A stretch of 18,381 nt of DNA from CAZLWA01 sp964563165 (GCA_964563165.1 CAZLWA010000037.1:1-18381), one strand, 5' to 3'; shown: positions 6,342 to 13,638, counted from the stretch's first letter. The notes: a model not told the origin generated them from the letters alone. Made by a program: numbers and translations.

Positions 6342-6983
6342 CTACCTGAAATTCATGTGAAAACCGATTTGAAAATTATCAAACTTGTTTCTTGCGCCGA
6401 TGTGATTCTTAAAGCGGAGGATCTGATACCGGATGTCCATTCCATAGCCGCTGGCGCCGGGTTTTCCGAAATCAGCTCCAAAACCCAGAGTGGCTGTCGG
6501 CCCGAATTGAAAATGATCTTGCGGGGCCGGCAGGATACTATCCGGCGAATCGCTGCTGATAAAAATTCCGCAAACGGCGCCGACACCGACTGATATATAA
6601 GGCCGAAGTGTATTCGAAACGCTCTCGGCAAAAATCCTGCGTTTCATGGACACTTGCAGCGGCAAAAGCAAAATCGTTTCGCTGTTGATCGTTTCGGGCT
6701 GCAGGGTTATAGGATTGATCCCCAGCTGTTCGTCTTTCCCGCGCACCCAGAACATGTCGAGCGAGGTGGCAAGAAATGTATTTTTCGCCAACTTATGATT
6801 GTAAACTCCCCCGAGAACAAATCCGTCGGTAGAGATCTGAATATTGAATGCCCAGTTGCTTTTTATCTTACTGTCTCCGGAATCGTACACTCCCTCAAAA
6901 TTCGAAGTGTCGGATTGAGCATTCTGGGCTCTTAAAGGGCACATGCCCGCGAGAAGTATCAGAGCCCGATATAGGTTTCTCAT
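6342..6983 (-). CDS. exported outer-membrane beta-barrel-like protein
   Basis: The 213-residue product begins with a signal peptide, MRNLYRALILLAGMCPLRAQ, probably cleaved near residue 19-20. The rest alternates polar and hydrophobic residues in strand-sized segments: NWAFNIQISTDGFVLGGVYN, TFLATSLDMFWVRG, ETILLLPLQVSMKRRIF, YISVGVGAVCGIFI, FGPTATLGFGADFG, and a last strand FDNFQIGFHMNFR with an aromatic near the C-terminus. This is the pattern of an 8-strand OmpA/OMP_b-brl-like barrel. No specific family or substrate is recognised. AAGG about eight bases upstream supports the start. It sits 18 bases after the RsbW-like gene and 13 before mnmA; neither neighbour explains its role. Confidence 0.8.
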   Translation of the reverse strand: MRNLYRALILLAGMCPLRAQNAQSDTSNFEGVYDSGDSKIKSNWAFNIQISTDGFVLGGVYNHKLAKNTFLATSLDMFWVRGKDEQLGINPITLQPETINSETILLLPLQVSMKRRIFAESVSNTLRPYISVGVGAVCGIFISSDSPDSILPAPQDHFQFGPTATLGFGADFGKPGASGYGMDIRYQILRFKNHIGARNKFDNFQIGFHMNFR

Positions 6984-7001
6984 AACGCGCCTTTCTCTTG
7001 G

Positions 7002-7460
7002 TTATGAATGTTTGATTTTTTTCATGATTTTCACTTCGGTTCCCGAATCGCCGATCAGGAACTGCACCTCGTCCATGATCGAACGCAAAATAAAAATTCC
7101 ACGCCCGCTTTCCTTCAAGAGATTTTCAGGGTCCAGCGGATTGTCGATGGATAAAGGGTCAAAACCCTTTCCATGATCCTTAATATACACAGAAATCAGG
7201 TCGTTATCAAAATAAAAACTGATAATAACGTTCTTCGCCTGATCGAATTTATTGCCGTGAATGATGGCATTATTCGTCAGCTCGGTAATTGCAATCGCCA
7301 GATTATCGCGATCGTCATCCTGCAAATGATACCGGTCGGCAAATTCCTCGGTCATTTGTTCCACCTTACTCAACCGCTCCAGCATACTGGGAATGACCAG
7401 CTGAAAATCGGGAATGCGTTTTTGGTCCGCCGGAATATATTTATGCGTGCCGCTCATCAT
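7002..7460 (-). CDS. RsbW-like anti-sigma factor / serine kinase (HATPase_c_2)
   Basis: The 152-residue protein is a single GHKL ATPase domain of the SpoIIAB/RsbW type. The N-box ITELTNNAIIHGNK (E60, N64), the G1 box IKDHGKGFDP (D95, G97, G99), the G2 box SGRGIFILRSIMDEV (119-121) and a C-terminal EVKIMKK strand are all in place. There is no histidine-phosphotransfer domain or membrane segment, so it acts in the cytoplasm. Family members bind a sigma factor and phosphorylate a STAS antagonist. A STAS gene lies at 12065-12409 in the same direction and is the obvious candidate partner, though this is inference. I chose the ATG at 7460 (ATG at 7457 is adjacent) because it is seven bases after the upp stop; the longer frame back to 7517 overlaps upp and adds no family sequence. 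Confidence 0.88.
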   Translation of the reverse strand: MMSGTHKYIPADQKRIPDFQLVIPSMLERLSKVEQMTEEFADRYHLQDDDRDNLAIAITELTNNAIIHGNKFDQAKNVIISFYFDNDLISVYIKDHGKGFDPLSIDNPLDPENLLKESGRGIFILRSIMDEVQFLIGDSGTEVKIMKKIKHS

Positions 7461-7467
7461 GTTTCGT

Positions 7468-8100
7468 TTATTTTGTTCCGTAAAGCCGGTCCCCGGCGTC
7501 GCCCAGTCCCGGCACAATGTAGCCGTAACGGTTCAATTCCCGGTCTACACCGGCGGTATAGATGACGACGTCCGGATGGTCTTGCTGCATGCGCTGCAGC
7601 CCTTCGGGCGCCGAAACCAATGAGAGACATTTTAGTTGTTTGGCTTGTCGTTTCTTCAATAACGTAATGGCCGCCGAAGAACTCCCGCCGGTCGCCAGCA
7701 TCGGATCGAGCATAATTACGATCGCTTCATTCAGCGGAGGAAATTTGGCATAATATTCCACGGGCTGTAATGTTTTTTCATCGCGGTAAAGGCCGATATG
7801 TCCGACCCGCGCATTGGGAATGAGGTCCAGCGCCCCGTCGAGCATGCCCAGCCCTGCCCGCAGCACCGGCACGAGGACCACCTGATCCATCAGAATCTTT
7901 GATCGCGTTTTCTCCAGCGGCGTTTCGATCTCGATTTCCTTGGTTCGCAGATCTTCGGTTATCTTGAAAAGCATCAGCGCGGTGATCTCGCTCAGCAATT
8001 TACGAAATTCACGCGCCGACGTATGTTTGTCGCGCAGATAGGTCAGTTTCTGCTGAACCAGAGGATGGCCAATGATATGCACGTTGGTAAATTTCTCCAT
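7468..8100 (-). CDS. upp: uracil phosphoribosyltransferase
   Basis: Upp converts uracil and PRPP to UMP in pyrimidine salvage. The 210-residue length is normal. Visible motifs are an N-terminal HPLVQQKLTYLRD (12-24), REFRKLLSEIT, VLVPVLRAGLGMLDG (75-89), VGHIGLYRDEKTLQPVEYY, the PRPP-binding loop MLDPMLATGGSSSAAI (130-145), and the C-terminal uracil-binding YIVPGLGDAGDRLYGT. All are intact. AAGGA about eight bases upstream supports the ATG. The next gene in the run, the RsbW-like ATPase, starts seven bases after its stop, so the two are probably translated from one message. The CofG-like gene lies 42 bases upstream. Confidence 0.97.
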   Translation of the reverse strand: MEKFTNVHIIGHPLVQQKLTYLRDKHTSAREFRKLLSEITALMLFKITEDLRTKEIEIETPLEKTRSKILMDQVVLVPVLRAGLGMLDGALDLIPNARVGHIGLYRDEKTLQPVEYYAKFPPLNEAIVIMLDPMLATGGSSSAAITLLKKRQAKQLKCLSLVSAPEGLQRMQQDHPDVVIYTAGVDRELNRYGYIVPGLGDAGDRLYGTK

Positions 8101-8142
8101 AACGATTTCCTTACGTCAGTTTTGCAAACGACCGTATCCGGT

Positions 8143-9159
8143 TCAGTCGGCCGAATAGGATACAAATTCCTTTTTCGCAATCCACTCATTCAGCACATTA
8201 TTCAAGCTCTCCGGCAATACTGTTTTTTTGTACATGGATTCAAATATGGGAAATCTCGGCTTCAAGAAATAATTTGTTTTTACAATCATTCTTTCAATCT
8301 CAAGCAATTTCATAAATGGCTGATCCCGGTTAAGCCCGTCCGTTCCGTCATAGACATGTCCGATATCGTCTACATCCACGCTCAGACCTTCCAACCACTG
8401 CATGGGTGAATTGATCGGAATACTCACCGCCACGTCCGGCATGATTGTTTTGGAATATTTAATGAGCAGCTGCAGTTCATCATAAAAGGTTTCTGAAATA
8501 AAAGGCGGCCTTTCAGAAAACACATATTGAAAAACCACCGATTGGATGTGTCCGTATTTGTCATGCAATTCCTCGATCGCATGAAGCGTCGCAAAGTGGT
8601 CGTCCATGGATTCACCGGTTCCGATGAGCAGTCCTGTCGTTACCGGGATTTTCAATGAGCCCGCATCGGAAATCGTTTCTATTTTTTCGTCAATGCTCTT
8701 TCCTTGCTGAATCGTTGCCGCAAAGTCGCTGTTGACATTCTCCAGCTGCAGGGTGACGCACGCCGTGTAAGGCGCGACCGCCTCCAATTGCGCATACGAC
8801 ATCGGACCGATATCGAGTGAAGGAATCAGATTATTTTCCAGCACAAATTGACACACGTCGCCGACGTAATGGAAAAAAGATGAATATCCCTGTTCACTCC
8901 ATTGCGCCACAATTTCGGGAATGGTCTCCAGCGATTGTCCGGATGTAATCACGGCTTCGCAAATACCGCTCGCACGGTGGCGGCGAATCAATTTCTCAAT
9001 TTCATCAAACGTCAATAATTTTCCGCGGGTATCTTTAAAGGTACAATAGGCGCACTGCGCGCCGCAGGAACGCGTCAGCGGAATAAGCAGGCTGTGTGAG
9101 TAGGTTAACGGTTTCCGGTGCATGCAGAATATTTCAAAATGTTTCTTATATTTTTTCAA
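8143..9159 (-). CDS. radical SAM protein, CofG-like
   Basis: The protein (338 residues from TTG 9159, or 326 from ATG 9123) has the radical SAM cluster motif C32-GAQ-C36-AY-C39, followed by KLLTFDEIEKLIRRHRASGI, EAVITSGQ, and IPVTTGLLIGTGESMDDHFA, with YGHIQSVVFQYVF in the C-terminal half. The order and wording closely follow CofG, the subunit of 7,8-didemethyl-8-hydroxy-5-deazariboflavin synthase that acts with CofH on tyrosine-derived and pyrimidine substrates to make the F420 chromophore. No cofH, cofC, cofD or cofE lies in the window. The family is clear at the superfamily level and good at the CofG level. The real substrate is open. Neither start has a strong binding site; the TTG has a weak GCAGG. 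It lies 51 bases after the receiver-kinase gene and 42 before upp. Confidence 0.82.
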   Translation of the reverse strand: MKKYKKHFEIFCMHRKPLTYSHSLLIPLTRSCGAQCAYCTFKDTRGKLLTFDEIEKLIRRHRASGICEAVITSGQSLETIPEIVAQWSEQGYSSFFHYVGDVCQFVLENNLIPSLDIGPMSYAQLEAVAPYTACVTLQLENVNSDFAATIQQGKSIDEKIETISDAGSLKIPVTTGLLIGTGESMDDHFATLHAIEELHDKYGHIQSVVFQYVFSERPPFISETFYDELQLLIKYSKTIMPDVAVSIPINSPMQWLEGLSVDVDDIGHVYDGTDGLNRDQPFMKLLEIERMIVKTNYFLKPRFPIFESMYKKTVLPESLNNVLNEWIAKKEFVSYSAD

Positions 9160-9210
9160 CGACCTGCGCCCGGCGAATTCCGCCGGATGCGGGATGACGT
9201 TTCCTGCGAC

Positions 9211-10428
9211 TCATGTTTTTGGGACGAATTCCGAAGACTGTACCGGCAGTACGATATGCACCTGGCTGCCTTGATCTTTGCCGGCGCTTTCCACCCAAAT
9301 TTTGCCGTGATGCTCTTCGATCGTACCCCGGGCGATGGTGAGCCCCAGGCCGCTGCCTCCGCCCATGAATTTGTGCTTGCTCGTACGATGCTGGTTGGCG
9401 TCTCCGAGCTGATAAAATTTGTCGAATATTTTTTCCAACTCCTCCTTCGGAATGCCGATACCCTGATCTGCGCAAACAATATGTATGCTGCCATTTTCCG
9501 TCTCGGCCCGGAAAGCGATGGGGGCGCCGTCACGCGAATATTTCATGGCGTTGCTGAGCAAATTAATGAACACATGAAACATGCGATTCGCATCGGCCTC
9601 GATTTCGATATCGCGGACTTCATTGACGGCCGTCAGCTTCCGTTCATCCAGAAAAATTTTTACGTTTCCTATGACCTCATCGACCAATTCGCGGAGATTG
9701 AACTTCGTAATATTTAATTTTAACTGATGCGAATCGATACGCAGCACGGACAGCACGTCTTCAATCAGGTCGATCAGCCTCGAGGTGCCTTTGAATGCAT
9801 TTGCAATAATTTCCTTTTGTTCTTTCTGAAACTCACCGATCGCGCCGGATAACAACAATTCCAGGTTTCCGGAAATGATCGAAGCGGGCGTGCGGAGCTC
9901 ATGGCTTGAGATCACCATGAACCGGGTCTTGAGTTCGTCCAGCCGCTTCAAATCTCCGTAACTTTTTTCCAGCGCTTCATTATTAACTCGTAATTCATCG
10001 AGCAGCCGGACATTCTGCCGGGTCGAGTCGTAGTGTTCTACGGCGCGCTTTACCGTTACAGTAATCTCTTCCCGGCTCCACGGTTTCGTAAGATAACGGT
10101 ACACATGCCCCAAATTGATCGCGTCGACGAGGGCATTCATATCCGTGTACCCGGTAAGCAGTATGCGGATCGTGTTGGGCGATTTCTCGCGTACTTTCTC
10201 AAGTAACTCGACCCCGGTCATCTCGGGCATACGTTGATCGCTGACAATCACCGCAAATTCACGGTCGTCTAGCATCTGCAGCGCATCCTTCGCGCTGTTG
10301 GCCGTATGCACGTTATATTCACGGCGAAAGGTGCGCTTCAACAGATCGAGGTTGTCCACCTCATCGTCCACGACCAGAATATCACGCATCGCTTTTTCCG
10401 CGGGCGTCGCCGCCGACACTTCATTCAC
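9211..10428 (-). CDS. soluble receiver domain-histidine kinase protein
   Basis: The 405-residue protein has an N-terminal receiver domain (about 15-130) with acidic D21/D22, phospho-acceptor D64 in SDQRMP, T92 in LLTGYTD and K115 in YLTKPW. A coiled-coil linker (about 135-170) follows, then a HisKA domain with H176 in SSHELRTP, and a HATPase domain with the N-box INLLSNAMKYS (N289, N293), G1 DQGIGIP (321-327), F-box FDKFYQ and G2 GGGSGLGLTIA. There are no membrane or sensor domains, so it is cytoplasmic and may receive a phosphoryl signal from another kinase and relay it. The GTG start at 10428 is supported by GAGGA at 10436-10440 with a seven-base spacer. It follows the DUF5683 gene by 23 bases. 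The downstream response regulator is not in the window. Confidence 0.93.
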   Translation of the reverse strand: MNEVSAATPAEKAMRDILVVDDEVDNLDLLKRTFRREYNVHTANSAKDALQMLDDREFAVIVSDQRMPEMTGVELLEKVREKSPNTIRILLTGYTDMNALVDAINLGHVYRYLTKPWSREEITVTVKRAVEHYDSTRQNVRLLDELRVNNEALEKSYGDLKRLDELKTRFMVISSHELRTPASIISGNLELLLSGAIGEFQKEQKEIIANAFKGTSRLIDLIEDVLSVLRIDSHQLKLNITKFNLRELVDEVIGNVKIFLDERKLTAVNEVRDIEIEADANRMFHVFINLLSNAMKYSRDGAPIAFRAETENGSIHIVCADQGIGIPKEELEKIFDKFYQLGDANQHRTSKHKFMGGGSGLGLTIARGTIEEHHGKIWVESAGKDQGSQVHIVLPVQSSEFVPKT

Positions 10429-10451
10429 AGGATATTCCTCGTATTATATCT

Positions 10452-11129
10452 TCAGATCTTAATACACCAGCGTACTTGCATCCCGCCGGACGGATCGAAA
10501 ACAAAATCCATTTTATCTTTAAAATTGAACAAATGCGCGTCTACGTAGGCGTCGATCATCCCGAGCAAATGCGAAATAGCAAAAAACCATCCGTACAAAT
10601 TTCGGCTCGTCAGTGCGCCATCCAGGTTGCCCGTCAAATTGTTAAACCGGAGCTGCAGAATATTTTTCTGTTCCGCTGACAAAAACGGATCGCTTTTTAT
10701 TTGCCGGTCAATCCGTCTGCGTTGACTTTCAAGGTTCCGGACTTTCTTATTTTTGTGAATATATATCGTGATCATTGCGACGTCGCCTGCCAAAAAAACG
10801 GGTGCCTTTACTTTTGAATCGTTATACCACTGTCCCAGGCCCGGTACGATAAACGACCGCACCAGAGCTCCCCACGGCGATCGAAACAACGAGTCGCCCG
10901 TAAAAGGCAGCACATTTTTTCCGGGCCGGAATTGACTTGCGCTGTCCGATAAGGTCATTGTTTTCGTCGAGTCGTTCTTTTCAAACCGCTTCGAAAATAA
11001 GCGCTTACTCAAACTGTCCTGACGGGTCTGCGCGCGCGCCGAGAATCCCTGGAAATAAAAAACTAATATGCAGAAAAACGCCCGTAAAATCAATGTTCGA
11101 TTGCGTCCTCCACCTAATAAATTAATCAT
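10452..11129 (-). CDS. DUF5683 domain membrane protein
   Basis: The 225-residue product has a hydrophobic N-terminus (about residues 13-34, ending AQTRQ) that resembles a signal peptide, and a polar linker up to about residue 80. The DUF5683 core follows: SPWGALVRSFIVPGLGQWYN with the PGLGQ motif, a hydrophobic helix (APVFLAGDVAMITIYI), a charged helix rich in Arg/Lys/Gln, then SRNLYGWFFAISHLLGMIDA and YVDAHL, and a C-terminal strand. This order is characteristic of the family, which is common in Bacteroidota and relatives and has no established function. Its ATG lies inside the last codons of the upstream deacetylase gene, an 8-base overlap, so translation of the two is probably coupled. An envelope location is likely. 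Confidence 0.87.
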   Translation of the reverse strand: MINLLGGGRNRTLILRAFFCILVFYFQGFSARAQTRQDSLSKRLFSKRFEKNDSTKTMTLSDSASQFRPGKNVLPFTGDSLFRSPWGALVRSFIVPGLGQWYNDSKVKAPVFLAGDVAMITIYIHKNKKVRNLESQRRRIDRQIKSDPFLSAEQKNILQLRFNNLTGNLDGALTSRNLYGWFFAISHLLGMIDAYVDAHLFNFKDKMDFVFDPSGGMQVRWCIKI

Positions 11130-12060
11130 TCAATAATACCTGTAAATGCGCGCAGGCCGATTCTGCCAGGGCGGGCAGATGATAGCCGCCTTCCAACACA
11201 GAAACGATCCGGTTCTTGCAATATACCCGGGCAAGCGTTTTCACACTGCGCGTTAACGCGGCAAATCCTTCGGTCGTAACTTCCATGCCGGCCAGCGGAT
11301 CGTCGCGATGCGCATCAAACCCCGCAGAGATCATGATCAGCTCGGGTTCAAAATGAGCGATTAACCCGGTCAGCTCATTTTCAAAAATCTTCCGGTAAAT
11401 TTCATCACCGCAGCCGGCGGGCATCGGGACGTTACGGGTAAACCCTTTGCCTTCGCCTTTTCCGGTTTCTTCCTGGCGGCCCGTGCCGGGGTACAAAGGA
11501 AACTGATGAATGCTGAAATAAAAAACGCCGGGATCGTTATAAAAAATTTCCTGCGTGCCGTTGCCGTGATGCACATCCCAGTCTATGATGAATATTTTTT
11601 TCAGCCCGTAGCGTTTTTGCGCATACCGCGCCCCGACGGCCACATTATTGAAAAGACAGAATCCCATCGCACGGTCCGTTTCCGCATGATGGCCGGGCGG
11701 GCGTACCGCGCAAAAAACATTTTCACAGGGCCCGTTCATCACCGCGTCCACGCCCGCCATCACTCCGCCGCATGCCGTACACGCCGCGCGATACGAATGA
11801 GAATGAACATACGTATCCGCATCGATAGAACACGGGGCGTGTTCCGACGCCCGGCGAATCGAAGCGATATGAGATTTTGAATGAACCGCTTCGATCCAAA
11901 TTTCTTCCGCGGCACGCGCCTTCAGCGCAACCGGTCTTTTTTCTATATCGAATTTTTCCATGGCTGAACAGATGCTCTCCAGACGTTCCGGACACTCCGG
12001 ATGAGTCCGTTCATGACGATGCTCTAAATATACAAGGTCGAAGACAAACCCGGTTTTCAT
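11122..12060 (-). CDS. histone deacetylase-family (AcuC/class II-like) deacetylase
   Basis: The 312-residue protein has every catalytic element of the arginase-fold deacetylases. These are HPECPERL (20-27), VRPPGHHAE with the paired H124/H125, GFCLFNNVAVGARY (133-146), IIDWDVHHGNGTQ with zinc ligands D162 and H164, ISAGFDAHRDDPLAG with zinc ligand D249, and LEGGY with catalytic Y293. In bacteria these enzymes remove acetyl groups from proteins or small molecules such as polyamines; the GF-D-AH and EGGY forms resemble the class II/HDAH group. The substrate cannot be told from sequence. Its ATG is four bases after the STAS gene's stop and its end overlaps the DUF5683 gene, so all three are very probably co-translated. 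There is no signal peptide. Confidence 0.95.
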   Translation of the reverse strand: MKTGFVFDLVYLEHRHERTHPECPERLESICSAMEKFDIEKRPVALKARAAEEIWIEAVHSKSHIASIRRASEHAPCSIDADTYVHSHSYRAACTACGGVMAGVDAVMNGPCENVFCAVRPPGHHAETDRAMGFCLFNNVAVGARYAQKRYGLKKIFIIDWDVHHGNGTQEIFYNDPGVFYFSIHQFPLYPGTGRQEETGKGEGKGFTRNVPMPAGCGDEIYRKIFENELTGLIAHFEPELIMISAGFDAHRDDPLAGMEVTTEGFAALTRSVKTLARVYCKNRIVSVLEGGYHLPALAESACAHLQVLLND

Positions 12061-12064
12061 GAGA

Positions 12065-12409
12065 TCAAGGTTCGTTAAAGCTTCTTACGGCGTCCTGGAC
12101 ATTAGGATACGTTTTAAATATTTTCAAAAGCTGGGTGATCATCAGCACGCTTTCGACTTTCTCCGCCACGGCCGAGAGCCTCAGGTCTCCGCCGGCATGG
12201 CGCATCGACGTCATGCCCGACATGAGCGCGCCGAGTCCAGAGCTGTTCATCCATTTCACATGTGCGAGATCCAACACCACCTGCCTCACGCCTTTGCGGG
12301 TGAGCTCTTTCATCCGGTCATTGATCTCCGTCGTTTCCGTTCCGCCCATCAATTTTCCTTTAACGAACAATACATAAGTATCGCCGTGAACTTCTTCTTT
12401 AAAACTCAT
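12065..12409 (-). CDS. STAS-domain anti-sigma factor antagonist
   Basis: The 114-residue protein is a lone STAS domain of the SpoIIAA/RsbV type: an N-terminal strand pair (TYVLFVKGKLMGG), a helix (ETTEINDRMKELTRKG), VVLDLAHVKWMNSSGLGALM and a C-terminal helix-strand-helix. The S56-S57 pair in MNSSGLG is where the partner kinase phosphorylates such proteins. The residue before it is Asn55 where many family members have Asp, which is a tolerated variation. Unphosphorylated antagonists bind the anti-sigma kinase and free the sigma factor. An RsbW-like kinase lies at 7002-7460 in the same run. A GAGG at 12414-12417 with a four-base spacer supports the start. The deacetylase gene follows after four bases. 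Confidence 0.92.
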   Translation of the reverse strand: MSFKEEVHGDTYVLFVKGKLMGGTETTEINDRMKELTRKGVRQVVLDLAHVKWMNSSGLGALMSGMTSMRHAGGDLRLSAVAEKVESVLMITQLLKIFKTYPNVQDAVRSFNEP

Positions 12410-12442
12410 AAGGCCTCGTGTCGCGTTAAAATAAGCAAATGA

Positions 12443-13123
12443 TCATCTTGGTCGGTTTTTGAATAAGAACAAAACGCCGATGGCGACGAACAGGATGCCT
12501 GTGAACGCCACAAGCCAGATCACATTGTCATCACGCGCGACGCTGCTGGTCGTAGCCATTTCCAACGATGCATGATTGAACAGTGCTTCGACGTCAAAAT
12601 TCCAGTGCGCCATATTCTTGTTGAATTCACCCGAGCTGACGCCGACAATGGTACCCGGCATCGTCGTGTGAAAATGATATTGCATATCCGCCAGCAGGAC
12701 CTTCGCCGCAGGCCTGTCATTCCTCAAATCGGACGTGTTCACCTCATTCATGATGAAGGAAGTGGAAAATTCCTCTTTAAAAAGAACCTCGTCATTTTGC
12801 CGCTGGAGGCTGATGCGGCTGAACTCATCGTCGAAATGAGTCCCGTTATTTTTGGACGCCGTAAAAACTTTGGATGCAATCACGATAAAATAGTCGTCTT
12901 GTTTTTTTTCGAACACACGGTAGCCGTTTTTGGTCAAGAAATCTTTCTTATAGCGGACGGACTCTTTGTTGTCAGGATTGAGGCTCAGTTCGATCGTGCG
13001 CGAAACCGATCCGTCTTCATACACGACCGTTCGAACGTTCGCTTCATATCCCGAAAGCGGCGCCTCTTCGGACTCCGGAAAGTTAAAAATTCCCAATGCA
13101 ACTACAAAAAAAATACCGCTCAA
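12443..13123 (-). CDS. exported, C-terminally membrane-anchored protein, unknown function
   Basis: From a TTG at 13123 the product is 226 residues. A short hydrophobic N-terminus (SGIFFVVALGIFNF) is followed by a mainly polar, strand-rich domain of about 175 residues beginning YEANVRTVVYEDGSVSRTIE. A C-terminal transmembrane helix (VIWLVAFTGILFVAIGVLFLF) and a basic tail (KNRPR) finish it. This predicts an extracytoplasmic domain anchored by the last helix. The RTVVYEDGSVSRTIELSL opening recalls LppM/DUF3153-type domains, but I am not certain. The frame extends to an ATG at 13225, but a perfect AAGGAGG at 13128-13134 and a well-spaced promoter at 13157-13185 place the start at 13123, and the ATG would overlap the -35 box of the divergent gatC promoter. 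It opens the minus-strand run; the STAS gene starts 33 bases after its stop. Confidence 0.75.
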   Translation of the reverse strand: MSGIFFVVALGIFNFPESEEAPLSGYEANVRTVVYEDGSVSRTIELSLNPDNKESVRYKKDFLTKNGYRVFEKKQDDYFIVIASKVFTASKNNGTHFDDEFSRISLQRQNDEVLFKEEFSTSFIMNEVNTSDLRNDRPAAKVLLADMQYHFHTTMPGTIVGVSSGEFNKNMAHWNFDVEALFNHASLEMATTSSVARDDNVIWLVAFTGILFVAIGVLFLFKNRPR

Positions 13124-13134
13124 AAAGCCTCCTT
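13121..13134 (-). promoter_or_regulatory. ribosome binding site and TTG start of the minus-strand lead gene
   Basis: The minus strand reads AAGGAGG (13128-13134), CTTT, then TTG (13121-13123). This is the best Shine-Dalgarno match in the window, with a tight four-base spacer, and it decides the start in favour of TTG over the ATG at 13225. Confidence 0.7.
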
Positions 13135-13156
13135 CTTCAAAAAAAACAGGGTTGGA

Positions 13157-13185
13157 AATATAGCGGTATTGGTGTAATAAATCAA
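13157..13185 (-). promoter_or_regulatory. sigma-70-type promoter for the minus-strand run
   Basis: On the minus strand TTGATT (13180-13185) and TATATT (13157-13162) are separated by exactly 17 bases. They match TTGACA at four of six positions and TATAAT at five of six. Transcription would begin near 13150, leaving a leader of about 27 bases before the TTG start at 13123. It may drive much of the eleven-gene run. Confidence 0.6.
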
Positions 13186-13218
13186 TTTTAATTACACCCG
13201 TTTTCCGGTTAAAAATAT

Positions 13219-13247
13219 TTGACATTCTTTCGCTTAAGGTTTATATT
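13219..13247 (+). promoter_or_regulatory. near-consensus sigma-70 promoter for gatC
   Basis: TTGACA (13219-13224), a 17-base spacer and TATATT (13242-13247) give a perfect -35 box and a five-of-six -10 box. Initiation near 13254 leaves about 20 bases of leader before the gatC GTG at 13275. The promoter is back to back with the minus-strand one, so a shared regulator binding between 13185 and 13219 could affect both; no operator-like palindrome was found there. Confidence 0.75.
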
Positions 13248-13274
13248 GCCCACAACGAAATTTTTGGAGAACGA

Positions 13275-13562
13275 GTGCCCGTCAACATTCAGGACGTCTA
13301 TAAGATCGCCGCATTGGCTCATTTGGAATTCAGTTCCGTCGACATTGAAAAGTTCACCGGGCAGTTGAATCATATTCTGGAATATGTGGATAAATTGAAT
13401 GAAATCGACACGTCGTCGGTGGACATCACCTATCATCCCAATTCCTATCCCAATGTATTTCGAACGGATGAAGTGAAGGAATGTCTTCCCATAGACAAGG
13501 TCCTTCAGAATGCGCCCGAGAAGAGCTGGCAATATTTCGTGGTGCCGAAAGTTGTCGGATAA
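13275..13562 (+). CDS. gatC: Asp-tRNA(Asn)/Glu-tRNA(Gln) amidotransferase subunit C
   Basis: GatC is the small subunit that wraps around and stabilises GatA in the GatCAB complex, which converts Glu-tRNA(Gln) and Asp-tRNA(Asn) to the amidated forms. The 95-residue product is the usual length and shows the family pattern: an N-terminal helix VYKIAALAHLEFS, a second helix FTGQLNHILEYVDKLNEIDT, the extended SSVDITYHPNSYPNVFRTDE segment, and the C-terminal NAPEKSWQYFVVPKVV. The GTG start is supported by GGAGA at 13266-13270, four bases upstream, and a strong promoter just before. GatA and GatB are not in the window, so the subunit genes are dispersed, as in many bacteria. A terminator follows directly, so it is probably transcribed alone. 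Confidence 0.95.
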   Translation: MPVNIQDVYKIAALAHLEFSSVDIEKFTGQLNHILEYVDKLNEIDTSSVDITYHPNSYPNVFRTDEVKECLPIDKVLQNAPEKSWQYFVVPKVVG

Positions 13563-13566
13563 ACAC

Positions 13567-13596
13567 AAGAGACATTAAACGTGTCTCTTTTTTTTT
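13567..13596 (+). terminator. intrinsic terminator after gatC
   Basis: AAGAGACA (13567-13574) and TGTCTCTT (13582-13589) form an 8-base-pair stem with a 7-base loop, and a run of nine T from 13588 overlaps the end of the 3' arm. It starts five bases after the gatC stop, separating gatC from pyrG. Confidence 0.9.
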
Positions 13597-13638
13597 GTCG
13601 ATCAAAGTAAAATTCTAAACATAACCCCGGTAAGCCCT

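Noticed and set aside
5501..6349. 282-residue plus-strand open frame
   Set aside because: It is antisense to mnmA, has no family motifs and no start signals; mnmA has all its catalytic motifs.
7461..7517. 19-codon upstream extension of the RsbW-like gene
   Set aside because: It overlaps the upp C-terminus, which is conserved, and adds no family sequence.
9118..9717. 199-residue plus-strand open frame
   Set aside because: It is a shadow of the histidine kinase and CofG-like genes on the other strand.
12572..13177. 201-residue plus-strand open frame
   Set aside because: It is antisense to the anchored protein gene and runs through that gene's promoter and ribosome binding site.
13124..13225. 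34-codon upstream extension of the anchored protein gene to ATG 13225
   Set aside because: It would overlap the gatC -35 box and its own likely promoter, while a perfect ribosome binding site supports TTG 13123.
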